A stretch of DNA of 64,000 bases from Capsulimonas corticalis (GCF_003574315.2 NZ_AP025739.1:5084001-5148000); one strand, 5' to 3'. Counted from the first letter of the stretch, positions 26,875 through 36,114 are shown. Program-made: numbers and translations. The notes: generated by a model from the sequence alone, not told the origin.

Positions 26875-27918
26875 ATGACTCAATACAATGTCGCCGTCGT
26901 CGGCGCGGGAGCCGTGGGCGAAGAGATTTTGCGTGTGCTGGCGGAGCATCACTTTCCGGCGAAATCCATCAAAGTGCTGGCGCGCAGCGCACGGACTTTG
27001 ACCGTGGACGGAATCGATTATCAAGTCGAGCCGACCACCGCCGAAGCATTTGACGGCGTGGATATCGCTTTGTTCGCCGGCACCGAGGGCGAAAAGGGCG
27101 CCGCCGTGACATTTGGCCCCGACGCCGCCGCGCGCGGCTGCGTGGTGATCGATAACGGCGCGGACTTCCGGATGCGCTCCGATGTGCCGCTGGTCGTGCC
27201 GGAAGTGAACGCGGCCGCATTGGCCGAGCACAAGGGAATCATCGCGAACCCCAACTGCTCCACGGCGCAGTTGGTGCTGACGCTCAAGCCCATTCACGAC
27301 GCGTTCAAAATCAAGCGTGTGCTGATCTCCACCTACCAGGCCGTTTCCGGCGCGGGCGGCGCGGCGGTCAATGAGCTGCAAGCGCAGACCACGGCTCTGG
27401 GCGAAGGCCGCCAGATCTCCTCGGCCGGTCCGGCGTTCCCGGTGCAGATCGCCGCGAATGTGATCCCGCAAATCGGCGGGTTTGACGACGCCGGCTACAC
27501 CTCCGAAGAGATGAAGCTCGTGCATGAGACGCGCAAGATCCTGGGGGATGACTCCATTGCGATCACGCCGATGATCACCGCACGGGTTCCGGTCTTTATC
27601 GGCCACTCCGAGTCGGTTTACATCGAGACGGAAAAGCCCGTCACTCCGGACGAAGCGCGCGAACTGTGGCGCAATTTTCCCGGACTGCGCGTGGTGGACG
27701 ATATCCATTCGGACGATCCGAGCCTGCGCTACCCGACTCCGCTTGCGGCGGCGCACAAAGACACGACATATGTCGGCCGCGTTCGCCAGGATTTGGGTAA
27801 TAAGAATGGGCTGACCTTCTGGGTCGTCAGCGACAACCTGCGCAAGGGCGCCGCGACCAATGCGGTGCAGATCGCGGAAGCGCTCGTCGAGCGAGGCTGG
27901 GTAAAACGCGGCGCCTAA
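26875..27918 (+). CDS. asd: Aspartate-semialdehyde dehydrogenase
   Basis: 347 aa. Asd reduces aspartyl-4-phosphate to aspartate semialdehyde, the branch point to lysine/DAP, threonine and methionine. N-terminal dinucleotide motif GAGAVGEEIL (10-19), catalytic C128 in NPNCSTAQ, then STYQAVSGAGGAAV and the late NGLTFWVVSDNLRKGAATNAV. These distinguish it from ArgC, which has a different active-site context. AAGGA lies 9 nt before the start. The next genes dapA and rnj follow on the same strand, an arrangement also seen in Firmicutes. Confidence 0.96.
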   Translation: MTQYNVAVVGAGAVGEEILRVLAEHHFPAKSIKVLARSARTLTVDGIDYQVEPTTAEAFDGVDIALFAGTEGEKGAAVTFGPDAAARGCVVIDNGADFRMRSDVPLVVPEVNAAALAEHKGIIANPNCSTAQLVLTLKPIHDAFKIKRVLISTYQAVSGAGGAAVNELQAQTTALGEGRQISSAGPAFPVQIAANVIPQIGGFDDAGYTSEEMKLVHETRKILGDDSIAITPMITARVPVFIGHSESVYIETEKPVTPDEARELWRNFPGLRVVDDIHSDDPSLRYPTPLAAAHKDTTYVGRVRQDLGNKNGLTFWVVSDNLRKGAATNAVQIAEALVERGWVKRGA

Positions 27919-27930
27919 GAAAGAGGCGCC
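27910..27930 (+). promoter_or_regulatory. Hairpin at the asd stop codon
   Basis: A 7-bp stem GGCGCCT (27910-27916) with AGGCGCC (27924-27930), loop AAGAAAG, followed by GAAGTTTT. It overlaps the asd stop. It could be a weak terminator or an mRNA-stability element between asd and dapA. Confidence 0.4.
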
Positions 27931-27999
27931 GAAGTTTTCGAGCCGATGCGCCGTTTAATGGCGCTGCTCGCGATCGTATTTCGATTTTGGAAAGCAAAC

Positions 28000-28908
28000 A
28001 TGTCCGAGACACAAATCACACCGATGTTCGGTCGCGTCGCGACCGCAATGATTACGCCGTTTCACGCCGATGGCTCGCTCGACCTGCCCGGCGCGGAGCG
28101 GCTCGCCAATCACCTCATTGACAATGGAACCGATAGCCTGGTTGTCGCCGGCACTACCGGCGAAAGCCCCACGCTCACGCATTCGGAGAAGCTGGAGCTG
28201 TTCCGCGCCGTGAAGAACGCGGTCGGCGGACGGGCGAAAGTGATCGCCGGCGTCGGCAGCTTCAACACGCAGGAGACGGTCACGCTGTCCCGCGAAGCCG
28301 AGGAGTGCGGCGCGGACGCGCTGCTGGTGGTCGCTCCCTACTATAACAAGCCCTCTCAAGAGGGGCTCTATCGGCACTTCGAGGCGGTCGCGGCGGCGAC
28401 GCCCCTGCCGGTCATGCTCTATAACATTCCCGGACGCACGAGCGTCAATATCGAACCGGCGACGATTATCCGGCTGGCGGAGATCGAGAACATCGTGGCG
28501 ATCAAAGAATCGCCCCAGCAGTTCGATCAAGTCAACCAGATCGTTCAGAACGCGCCGGACGATTTCCTGATCTACAGCGGCGACGATCCTCTGACACTGC
28601 CCATGCTCGCCGTCGGCGCGGTGGGAGTGGTCAGCGTCACCGCCCACGTCATCGGACGTGACCTGCAGAAGATGATCTCTGCATACCTCCAGGGCGACTG
28701 GTCGACCGCGCAGCGTATCCACAAGTCGACGCTGGCGCTCACCCGAGCCCTTTTCTGCGTCCCCAATCCCGCGCCCACCAAAGCCGCTCTCTCGATCCTT
28801 GGAGTAACCTCGGGAGAAACCGTACGGCTGCCTCTGGTGGAGGCGCCCGATCGGGAACGCGCACTGATCCATGCGGCCCTGAAGGAATACGGCCTTCTGC
28901 GCGCTTAA
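28000..28908 (+). CDS. dapA: 4-hydroxy-tetrahydrodipicolinate synthase
   Basis: 302 aa. DapA condenses aspartate semialdehyde with pyruvate. The TIM-barrel family motifs are intact: GTTGESPTLTHSEK, catalytic Y141 in MLYNIPGRT and Schiff-base K169 in VAIKESP. The ATG at 28000 is chosen over 27946 because it gives the family N-terminus (FGRVATAMITPF) and has GGAAAG just upstream. It sits between asd and rnj. Confidence 0.96.
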   Translation: MSETQITPMFGRVATAMITPFHADGSLDLPGAERLANHLIDNGTDSLVVAGTTGESPTLTHSEKLELFRAVKNAVGGRAKVIAGVGSFNTQETVTLSREAEECGADALLVVAPYYNKPSQEGLYRHFEAVAAATPLPVMLYNIPGRTSVNIEPATIIRLAEIENIVAIKESPQQFDQVNQIVQNAPDDFLIYSGDDPLTLPMLAVGAVGVVSVTAHVIGRDLQKMISAYLQGDWSTAQRIHKSTLALTRALFCVPNPAPTKAALSILGVTSGETVRLPLVEAPDRERALIHAALKEYGLLRA

Positions 28909-28988
28909 GCACACCCTCCGGCGTGGGATCCTGGCTGACCGCGAGTTGGCGCGCCATGATCCCGCGGCTTTTCCTCTTCGGAATATTC

Positions 28989-30665
28989 ATGGCAAACAAA
29001 ACACCTAAAACAGACACATTACAGATCATTCCGCTTGGCGGAATCGGCGAAATCGGCAAGAACATGACGGCCATTCGCTGCGGCGACCAGATCGTCGTCA
29101 TCGACTGCGGTCTGTCGTTCCCCGGCGCCGAGCAGCTCGGCGTCGATCTCGTCATCCCGGACATTTCTTATCTCCTGGAGCATAAGGAGATGGTCCAGGG
29201 CATCATTTTGACCCACGGTCATGAAGACCACATCGGCGCATTGGCCTTCGTTCTGAAAGAACTCAACGTTCCCGTATACGGCACGCGCCTGACAATCGGT
29301 TTCACCAAGGGCAAGCTCGCCGAGCATCGCGTTCTGGACAAGGCCAAGCTGCATGTCTTCAGCGCGAATGACAAGTTCCGTCTCGGCATCTTCGAAATCG
29401 AGCCCTTCCGCGTCGCCCACTCGATCCCGGACGCCGTCGGCTTCGCCGTCCACACGCCCGCCGGCACGCTGGTGCATACCGGCGACTTCAAGTTCGATCA
29501 GACGCCCGTGGACGGCCAGCTCTTCGATATCGCCAAGCTGACGCGTATTGGCCAGGAAGGCGTTCTCGTTCTGCTGTCCGACTGTACGAATGTCGAGCGC
29601 CCGGGTTTCGTTCCGAGCGAAGCGACCGTCGCCGGCGCTCTGGAGAATATCTTCCGGGCGGCGCAGCGGCGCGTCATTATGGCGTGTTTCGCGTCCAACG
29701 TCCACCGTGTCCAGACCGCGATCGACATGTCCGTGAAGTACGGCCGCAAGGTCGCATTGATGGGCCGGTCGATGGAGCGCAACATGGAGATGGCGCAGCA
29801 GATGGGTTATCTGCGCGTTCCCGAAGGCACGCGCATCCGTGCGGACGAGATCGAAGATTACTTCCCGCAGCAGGTCACCGTCATCACTACGGGTTCGCAG
29901 GGCGAACCGATGGCGGCCCTGTCGCGCATGGCGGTGGATGACCATCGCAAGATCAAGATCGTCCCCGGAGACACCGTGATCCTAGCGGCCTCGGCCGTTC
30001 CCGGCAACGAGGACGCCGTCTGGCGCACCGTCAATCACCTGTTCCGTCGCGGCGCCGAAGTGATCTACGATTCGATCGCTCCGGTCCACGTCTCCGGCCA
30101 CGGCTACGCCGAAGAGCTCAAGCTGATGCTGAACCTCGTCGATCCGCAGTACGTCATGCCGGTCCACGGCGAATATCGCATGCTTCATCGCTACGCGCAG
30201 ATCGCGGGAGAGATGGGCTGGCCGCAGGAAGACGTCATTCGCGGCGAAATCGGCGACATCATTGAAGTCAGCGAAGAAGTCGCGGGCGTTGTCGGCCGCG
30301 TCGAGAAGTCCGGCGCGGTCCTGATCGACGGAACCGGCATCGGCGATGTCAGCGAGATCGTTCTGCGCGACCGCCTGCACATCGGCCAAGACGGGTTCCT
30401 TGTCCTCGTTGTCGGCGTCTCCGCCGAAACCGGCGAGATCGTCTCCGGCCCCGAAGTTATCTCACGCGGCTTCGTCTATATGGATCAGTCCGAAGCGCTC
30501 GTCGAAGAGATCAAGACGGTCATCATCGAGAAGATCAAGAATCTTCCCGAGGAAGACAACGACTGGATGGTTGTCCAGCAGGACCTGCGCGACGCAGTCG
30601 GCAAGTTCCTGTACAAGAAGACCCAGCGAAGACCGATGATCCTGCCGATCTTGCTGGATTTGTAG
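28989..30665 (+). CDS. rnj: Ribonuclease J
   Basis: 558 aa. RNase J is a metallo-beta-lactamase/beta-CASP RNase with 5'-3' exo- and endonuclease activity in mRNA and rRNA processing. The MBL motif HGHEDH (77-82) is intact. The beta-CASP part has CFASNVHRVQ, GRSMERNMEMA, TTGSQGEPMAAL and PVHGEYRML, and a C-terminal domain ends at PILLDL. The start at 28989 gives the family N-terminus (LQIIPLGGIGEIGKNM); an upstream ATG at 28923 would add 22 atypical residues. The asd-dapA-rnj order supports a Terrabacteria-type lineage. Confidence 0.96.
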   Translation: MANKTPKTDTLQIIPLGGIGEIGKNMTAIRCGDQIVVIDCGLSFPGAEQLGVDLVIPDISYLLEHKEMVQGIILTHGHEDHIGALAFVLKELNVPVYGTRLTIGFTKGKLAEHRVLDKAKLHVFSANDKFRLGIFEIEPFRVAHSIPDAVGFAVHTPAGTLVHTGDFKFDQTPVDGQLFDIAKLTRIGQEGVLVLLSDCTNVERPGFVPSEATVAGALENIFRAAQRRVIMACFASNVHRVQTAIDMSVKYGRKVALMGRSMERNMEMAQQMGYLRVPEGTRIRADEIEDYFPQQVTVITTGSQGEPMAALSRMAVDDHRKIKIVPGDTVILAASAVPGNEDAVWRTVNHLFRRGAEVIYDSIAPVHVSGHGYAEELKLMLNLVDPQYVMPVHGEYRMLHRYAQIAGEMGWPQEDVIRGEIGDIIEVSEEVAGVVGRVEKSGAVLIDGTGIGDVSEIVLRDRLHIGQDGFLVLVVGVSAETGEIVSGPEVISRGFVYMDQSEALVEEIKTVIIEKIKNLPEEDNDWMVVQQDLRDAVGKFLYKKTQRRPMILPILLDL

Positions 30666-30670
30666 GATCA

Positions 30671-30829
30671 TTGGCCCTCACCCCCGGCCCCCTCTTCCAA
30701 TTTTGGGAGAGGGGGAGTCAGAGTAAGAGTTTAGAATTTTACATTTGAGATCTTAACCAAACTCTGGCTCCCCTTCTCCCTAAATTGGGAGAACCGGGTA
30801 CCCGCTTGCGGGTGGCGGGGATGAGGCCA
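30671..30829. repeat. MITE-like imperfect inverted repeat (~160 bp)
   Basis: This non-coding interval has two arms (about 30671-30724 and 30761-30829) that are reverse complements with mismatches and an extra ~14 nt in the right arm, around a ~36-nt AT-rich centre. The outer ends are GGCCCTCA and TGAGGCC. Each arm also contains its own small hairpin (a CTTCCAATTTTGGGAG-type core). No open reading frame is inside. This fits a non-autonomous palindromic repeat that could form a large cruciform or RNA hairpin between rnj and mrp. Confidence 0.65.
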
Positions 30830-30856
30830 TCGCACTAACCAAAGGATATTATTCCC

Positions 30857-31942
30857 ATGGCAGTAACAGAACAAGAAGTTCTGGGTCAGCTCCGCAAGGT
30901 GATTGACCCGGATTTACATAAAGACCTCGTGACGCTCGGCATGATCAAGAACGTGAAGATCGAAGGATCTCACGTTTCGTTCACGGTCGAGCTGACGACG
31001 CCGGCGTGTCCGCTGAAGGAAGAGATCGAGAACATGTGCCGCGAGGCCGTGGGCGAGATCGCAGGCGTCGAATTGGTCACGATCGAGATGACCGCAAATG
31101 TCCGCGCCAATGTCGGCAAGGGCGTTCCCACGCAGCAGCCGCTGGCGGGCGTCAAGAACATTATCGCTATCGCCTCCGGCAAGGGCGGCGTCGGCAAGAG
31201 CACGGTTTCGGCGAACATCGCCTGCGCGCTGGCGCAGATGGGCGCGAAGGTCGGCTTGATGGACGCCGATATCTACGGTCCATCGATTCCCTTGATTATG
31301 GGCGTCGAGGACGAGAAGCCGGAAGTCGACGAGCAGAAAGAAAAGCTCATTCCGATCGAGCGCTACGGCGTCAAGATCATTTCGATGGGCTTCCTTCAGC
31401 CGAGCGGCTCGGCCGTCATCTGGCGCGGCCCAATGGTCGCCAAGGCCGTGCAGCAGTTCCTGCGCGACGTGCAGTGGGGCGAGATCGATTATCTGATCGT
31501 CGACCTGCCGCCAGGCACCGGTGACGCGCAGCTAACGCTGGCGCAGGCGATCCCGCTGTCCGGCGCCGTCGTCGTGATGACGCCGCAGGATCTGGCGGCG
31601 GCTGTCGCGGTCAAGGCCGTCTCAATGTTCAAGCGTCTTGACGTCCCGATCCTCGGCATCGTTGAGAATATGTCCTACTTCCTGTGTCCGACATGCAACT
31701 CGCGCCACCATGTCTTCTCGCACGGCGGCGGGGAGCAGGCGGCGGAGGCGCTGGACGTGCCGTTCTTCGGAGGGATTCCGCTGGCGATCGATATCGGCGC
31801 GGACGCCGATCAGGGCACGCCGTCCGTCGTCCTCAATCCCGATGGGCAGTACGCGCAGGTCTTCCGCGAAGTCGCCGAGCGGATCGCGGCTCAGGTCAGC
31901 ATCCGAGCGCGGTCCTTTATTCCGCTCACCATGAACGCATGA
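30857..31942 (+). CDS. mrp: Mrp/NBP35-family P-loop ATPase (Fe-S carrier) with MIP18 domain
   Basis: 361 aa. The N-terminal MIP18/DUF59 domain (~1-82) includes TTPACPLKEEIE. The deviant Walker A of the family is GKGGVGKS (108-115), followed by MDADIYGPSIPLIMG. Conserved C277-P-T-C280 is the likely Fe-S binding pair. Members carry 4Fe-4S clusters to apoproteins in the cytoplasm. It begins 28 bp after the MITE-like repeat; the AAAGGA site lies upstream of the ATG. Its stop overlaps the next start (ATGA). Confidence 0.95.
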   Translation: MAVTEQEVLGQLRKVIDPDLHKDLVTLGMIKNVKIEGSHVSFTVELTTPACPLKEEIENMCREAVGEIAGVELVTIEMTANVRANVGKGVPTQQPLAGVKNIIAIASGKGGVGKSTVSANIACALAQMGAKVGLMDADIYGPSIPLIMGVEDEKPEVDEQKEKLIPIERYGVKIISMGFLQPSGSAVIWRGPMVAKAVQQFLRDVQWGEIDYLIVDLPPGTGDAQLTLAQAIPLSGAVVVMTPQDLAAAVAVKAVSMFKRLDVPILGIVENMSYFLCPTCNSRHHVFSHGGGEQAAEALDVPFFGGIPLAIDIGADADQGTPSVVLNPDGQYAQVFREVAERIAAQVSIRARSFIPLTMNA

Positions 31943-32766
31943 GCGTCCTAGAGTTTGTCCTGATTGCCCTTGGGTTCGTCTTCGGACTCGGCGCGACGGC
32001 GTGGCTCACGGTGCGCTACGACCTCCGGAAGGCGAACTTTCGGGGGGAGCGCATTCCCAGCATCGCCGGCCTCGCCTTTGTGCTGGCCGGCGATTTTATT
32101 TACGGCTTTGAATGGCTCGCCGGCGGCGAAGCCAGCCGCATCTTCGCGGCTTATTTTCTGACACTGATGGGCTTCGGGATTCTGGGGCTGTTCGACGATC
32201 TCGCGGGAGACCGTTCGGTCGGCGGCTTTCGCGGGCACTTCCGCGCGCTCGCGAAGGGCCGCCTCACGACGGGCGCCGTGAAGGCGCTGGGCGGCGGCGT
32301 GCTGAGCCTCGGCGCGGGCTGGCTGATCGGCGACGGAAACCTCTGGCGCTTCATCCTGGCGGCGGCGCTGATCGCCCTCAGCGCCAACTCGCTCAACCTG
32401 CTGGACCTACGCCCCGGGCGCTGCCTATTCGCTTTCTTCTGCGGCGCGGCGGCCCTCACCGTCGTGCTCGCCAATGTGCATCAGCTCAACGTGGGGTTCT
32501 CATTGTTTGTCGCGGTCGGGATGGCGGCGATCCTTTATCCCATGGACGCGGGCGGGCAGGCAATGATCGGGGATACGGGAGCGAACGCCTTTGGCGGCGT
32601 CTTAGGGGTGGCGGCGAGCGTCATCTTGCCGCCGGTCTGGCAGGCCGTGGTGATCGCCCTGCTGATCGCATTTCAATTCTGGTGCGAGCGCCATTCGCTG
32701 TCGAAAACGATTGACGGAAATCCCGTGTTACGCGGCCTCGATCGCAAGATCGGCGTCCGGCGATAG
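31939..32766 (+). CDS. Short MraY/WecA-like polyprenyl-phosphate sugar-1-phosphate transferase
   Basis: 275 aa, about 50-80 residues shorter than WecA or MraY. It has roughly eight membrane helices. Family motifs are present: D86-D87 in GLFDDLAGDR, the N150-SLN-LLD156 motif and GDTGAN (211-216). The RGERIPSIAG stretch (35-44) matches the first cytoplasmic loop. Such enzymes move a sugar-1-phosphate from a UDP-sugar to undecaprenyl phosphate. The start ATG at 31939 overlaps the mrp stop (ATGA). Its 3' end overlaps the convergent NlpC/P60 gene by 39 bp. Substrate is not assignable. Confidence 0.85.
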   Translation: MSVLEFVLIALGFVFGLGATAWLTVRYDLRKANFRGERIPSIAGLAFVLAGDFIYGFEWLAGGEASRIFAAYFLTLMGFGILGLFDDLAGDRSVGGFRGHFRALAKGRLTTGAVKALGGGVLSLGAGWLIGDGNLWRFILAAALIALSANSLNLLDLRPGRCLFAFFCGAAALTVVLANVHQLNVGFSLFVAVGMAAILYPMDAGGQAMIGDTGANAFGGVLGVAASVILPPVWQAVVIALLIAFQFWCERHSLSKTIDGNPVLRGLDRKIGVRR

Positions 32767-33639
32767 GCGCACGGCGCCGACGAACGTCGCGCCGTAACTT
32801 TCGGACGAACACTCTTCGATATTCACTCCCTGATCCCCCGAGGAGTGAATAAACCGGCCTTCGCCTATGGCGATCCCGATGTGCGTGATACGGGACGCTC
32901 CTTCGCGCTGAAACGCCAACAGGTCTCCGGGAGACAAAATGGCGTTCGCGAGAGGATCGCCGTCGTCGCAGCGGGTGAAGCGTCGGTCGGCGAACTGCTG
33001 GTAGGCGTCCCGCAGCAGCTGCATGCCGCTGAGACGATAGGAGAGCTGCGTGAACCCCGAGCAGTCGATCCCAAACGGCGTGCGTCCGCCCCAAAGGTAG
33101 GGCGTTCCCACCAGTCGCTTCCCAACCTGCACGGCGTGCTCGCCGACCGCCTCCAGAACGCGGCGCTTCAGTGAGGCGATATCGAACTCCGTGGGAAGCG
33201 AGGGGTTGGCGGCGGCGTTCATTCCCGATTCGGATTCGTGGGAAATGTCCAGGCACATCCGATGGATATACGCGACTCTGTCTTGTGTCAGCTGAATGGG
33301 GATATAATCGCCGACAGTGGGGCGCTGGGCCAGCGTGACACGGCTGCCGACGGTGAGCTTCGTGATCAGCTCGGAGCGCGGCTCGGGCTCGGTGAAGATC
33401 TCGGCGAAGAGTGTGGCGACAGTTGTTTTGAGGAAGTCGCCGTCATCGTAGGTGGGCAGCAGGGCGTCGGCGCGGATCCACCCCTTGTAGGTGTCCGGCA
33501 TGAGGATTTGGCGCAGGCCCTTGGCCTCGCTCGTGACGCTCACGACCTCGCCATAGATCGCCTGCGTGACGGTTTCTGACGAAGTCGTGGGCTCGCGGTA
33601 GACATTGGCGACACTGCGCCGTATGGAGAACAGGCTCAC
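32728..33639 (-). CDS. NlpC/P60 (C40) cysteine peptidase with SH3-like domains
   Basis: 303 aa, no signal peptide visible. Two SH3b-like domains (~1-60 and ~68-130) precede the NlpC/P60 catalytic domain (~165-300). Catalytic C193 in DCSGFTQLSYR and H253 in ITHIGIAIGEGRFIH (third residue likely H265) are intact, and GTPYLWGG (178-185) is typical. The layout resembles the gamma-D-glutamyl-L-diamino-acid endopeptidase/YkfC class, which cleaves murein peptides; a cytoplasmic peptide-recycling role fits the absence of an export signal. It overlaps the upstream FHA gene by 4 nt and the convergent MraY-like gene by 39 bp. Confidence 0.92.
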   Translation of the reverse strand: MSLFSIRRSVANVYREPTTSSETVTQAIYGEVVSVTSEAKGLRQILMPDTYKGWIRADALLPTYDDGDFLKTTVATLFAEIFTEPEPRSELITKLTVGSRVTLAQRPTVGDYIPIQLTQDRVAYIHRMCLDISHESESGMNAAANPSLPTEFDIASLKRRVLEAVGEHAVQVGKRLVGTPYLWGGRTPFGIDCSGFTQLSYRLSGMQLLRDAYQQFADRRFTRCDDGDPLANAILSPGDLLAFQREGASRITHIGIAIGEGRFIHSSGDQGVNIEECSSESYGATFVGAVRLSPDADLAIEAA

Positions 33640-34676
33640 TCGAAGACGATCTCGGTTCGCTCGCCGACCCGGATCCGGTCGCCATGCGTCAGCGGGATCT
33701 CCTGGAACTCACGGACCTGCTCGCCGTTCAGGATTGTGCCGTTGGTGCTGCCGACATCGACGAGGAAGAATTCATTCCCTCGCTGGCGGACTTCGGCGTG
33801 CTTGCGGGAGACGCCGTCGTCGAGATCGATCTCGATGTCCGGATAGTTTTGCGTATCGCTGTCGGGACGGCCGATGGTCGTAATTTCTTTGTCGAGCGGG
33901 AAAGTCGCCGACAGATTGCGCAGCTTCATCACCAGGCTGTGCTTCTGCTGCTCCACTTCCGGCTGTGGCGCATCGACCTTGACGATGAACGGAGATACCT
34001 TCGGAATCGAGAACTCGCTGGCCGGAGCGCCAAATCCGCCGGCGCTCGGCGTCCGGGTGGGAGCTTCGTAGGACGGTTCCGGCTCTTTGTACGATGCGCT
34101 GGGCTGCGTCGGCTGAGAATAGGTGTTCGGACTGTAAATATGCCGCTCGTCGACTTCCGGCGCAGCCGGATAGCTTGGATCCATCGAGGTTCCCATCTCG
34201 ATCGGCGTTTCCGGTTCGTCCGGCTGCATATTCTGCAAGTACGACGTCAGATCGAAGTCCTGCGCGTTCACCTGAGGAGCCGCCGGCGTTGTCGGCGTGG
34301 GAAACTTGTTCTGTAAAGAAAGGATCTCGGCGGTTAACCCTTGCGTCTCTTCGCGTATGGCGCGGGCCTGATCGCGCAGCGAGGGGGCGGAGGGCTCAGA
34401 GTCGGCAAACGAGGGGGATTGATACCCATCGTTGGTTGGGGACGCCGTCGGCGTCCAGCCAAATGAAGAGGTGTCCAGGGACGTATGGCGGCTGTCCGTT
34501 CGAAATGCGTCGTTGTCCAGGTCCAGGACAAACGCGGGGCGCTGCTTGCTTACTTCCGTATCGGACGAGTCGTCCGGAAGCTGCGGGGAAGTCGCTTCGG
34601 CGTCCGGATTCTGGCCGTCCGGCTCGTCGGTCGCCTCGTCGGCGCCAGGCTTATCCTTCCGTATCTTCCATCCCAT
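33636..34676 (-). CDS. FHA-domain protein with long disordered N-terminus
   Basis: 346 aa. The ATG at 34676 is chosen because AAGGAG lies just upstream; an in-frame upstream start at 34796 would add 40 basic residues. Residues 1-240 are low-complexity, rich in Pro, Ser, Asp and Gln (QPTQPSASYKEPEPSYEAPT). The C-terminal ~100 residues form an FHA domain, with phosphothreonine-pocket residues R270 (IGRPD), S290 (VSRKHAE) and N312 (STNGT). It should read phospho-Thr signals, but no Ser/Thr kinase is in this window. It is translationally coupled to the NlpC/P60 gene (ATGA overlap). Confidence 0.92.
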   Translation of the reverse strand: MGWKIRKDKPGADEATDEPDGQNPDAEATSPQLPDDSSDTEVSKQRPAFVLDLDNDAFRTDSRHTSLDTSSFGWTPTASPTNDGYQSPSFADSEPSAPSLRDQARAIREETQGLTAEILSLQNKFPTPTTPAAPQVNAQDFDLTSYLQNMQPDEPETPIEMGTSMDPSYPAAPEVDERHIYSPNTYSQPTQPSASYKEPEPSYEAPTRTPSAGGFGAPASEFSIPKVSPFIVKVDAPQPEVEQQKHSLVMKLRNLSATFPLDKEITTIGRPDSDTQNYPDIEIDLDDGVSRKHAEVRQRGNEFFLVDVGSTNGTILNGEQVREFQEIPLTHGDRIRVGERTEIVFE

Positions 34677-34861
34677 AAATGCGTTCGCTCCTTCAAAACG
34701 GCGCTGTCGCCGTCGATGCTCGCCAAACCCGGCGGGGCGGAATTTCGGCGCTGCGTCGACGCGAATCGCAACGAAACTACATTCCCAGTATAACACCTGG
34801 TTTTTGGACTGTCAAGTCAATGGCCCGATGGTGGCGGACGGCCTTACAGTGTCCGGGCCGA

Positions 34862-34891
34862 TTGCGGCGGCGTTCCAAATTAAGCTATAAT
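34862..34891 (+). promoter_or_regulatory. Promoter of the NHL-repeat gene
   Basis: TTGCGG (34862-34867), 18-bp spacer, TATAAT (34886-34891). Predicted start near 34898, giving a leader of only ~17 nt before the ATG at 34915. Confidence 0.6.
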
Positions 34892-34914
34892 AACTCAGGA
34901 TACGCATACAGATT

Positions 34915-36093
34915 ATGAGCGGCAATCGCTTCGACTTTTTAGAATTTTCCGATGACCCGCCTCCCGAGCGCCCTGCGGTTCCCGATGACGGAATTGAGGA
35001 GTCGGGAATCAACGCGCCGCCCGGCGGCATGCGCGGGCTGATCGGGGCGGACGGCCGCCCCGTGTCCGAGGTGGGGGCTTCCGGGGATCCGCGCGGCTAT
35101 CAAGATTTCCTGGACCAGAATCGCGCGGAGGACTTGCGGAACGCGCAGCGCGAGCAGGAAACGCGCTCCGGGACCATGCGGCCCTTGGAGGTGATTGGCC
35201 AGCGCGGGGAGCGCGCCGGCCAATTCAACTTTCCTACCGGCATTGCCGTGGATTCGCGCGGTATTTTGTTTGTCGCCGATTCGTACAACCATCGAATCCA
35301 GCGGATCACGCCGGACGGGGCGGTCTCGATAATCGGCTGCAAGGGATCCGGCCCCGCGCAGTTTCTTTCGCCGCAGGATGTCGCCGTGGACCGGCGCGAC
35401 GCGTTTTATGTTGTCGAGCAGGGCAATCACCGCATTCAGAAGTTCAGCGCTACTGGCCGCATGGAGCTGATCTTTGGGCATCGCGGGCATCTGCCGGGCG
35501 AGTTTTTCGGTCCGACCAGCATCGCCGTTTCGCCGTTCTCGGGAGATATCTACGTCGCCGATACGGGAAATTTCCGCGTTCAGCGCTTCGACCAGAAAGG
35601 GCGCTTTCTGTCGCAGATCACTTCCGCCGGCAAAGGGCTGACCAGCCCGCAGTCGGTCGAAGTCGATCATCATGAAAATGTTTATATCGTCGATACGCTG
35701 GGCCATCGGATTATCCAGTGCGATCCGACGGGGCGCGAGTTCATGGCGATTGGGCGACGCCGGCGTACGGACGTCGATTGGATCGACGCCTCGTTTATCG
35801 AGCCGCGCGCCTGCGCCGTCGATATCGCGGGGTTCTTGTTTGTGGCGGACGGCGGAGAGCTGCTGGGCGAAGAGGGCAAGCCGGCGGGACGCATCCATGT
35901 CGTGGACCCCATCGCCCGCCGCAATGAAATGGCGATCCAGCACCTGGGGCGCGGTCTCGACCGGCTGACGCGTCCGACGGGGATTGCGATCGGCCCGGCG
36001 CTCACTCCGGACCCGCAGACTGGCTTGCTGCGCAACGAGATCTATGTCGCGGATACGATGAATCATCGGATTATTCGCATGGGATGGGTCTAA
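34915..36093 (+). CDS. NHL-repeat beta-propeller protein, no export signal
   Basis: 392 aa. The N-terminus (1-80) is acidic/Pro-rich and has no signal peptide. From ~95 six NHL-type blades follow, each with a (F/L)xxPxxIAVD..(G)xxxVAD..NHRIQ pattern, e.g. QFNFPTGIAVDSRG with VADSYNHRIQ, and a final EIYVADTMNHRII. Repeat number suggests a closed six-bladed propeller. NHL propellers bind proteins or RNA or act as lyases/lactonases; no catalytic metal site was recognised. It is upstream of a DUF2203 gene (21-bp gap). Confidence 0.9.
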   Translation: MSGNRFDFLEFSDDPPPERPAVPDDGIEESGINAPPGGMRGLIGADGRPVSEVGASGDPRGYQDFLDQNRAEDLRNAQREQETRSGTMRPLEVIGQRGERAGQFNFPTGIAVDSRGILFVADSYNHRIQRITPDGAVSIIGCKGSGPAQFLSPQDVAVDRRDAFYVVEQGNHRIQKFSATGRMELIFGHRGHLPGEFFGPTSIAVSPFSGDIYVADTGNFRVQRFDQKGRFLSQITSAGKGLTSPQSVEVDHHENVYIVDTLGHRIIQCDPTGREFMAIGRRRRTDVDWIDASFIEPRACAVDIAGFLFVADGGELLGEEGKPAGRIHVVDPIARRNEMAIQHLGRGLDRLTRPTGIAIGPALTPDPQTGLLRNEIYVADTMNHRIIRMGWV

Positions 36094-36114
36094 TACTCAA
36101 GAAAGGCTGATGTT

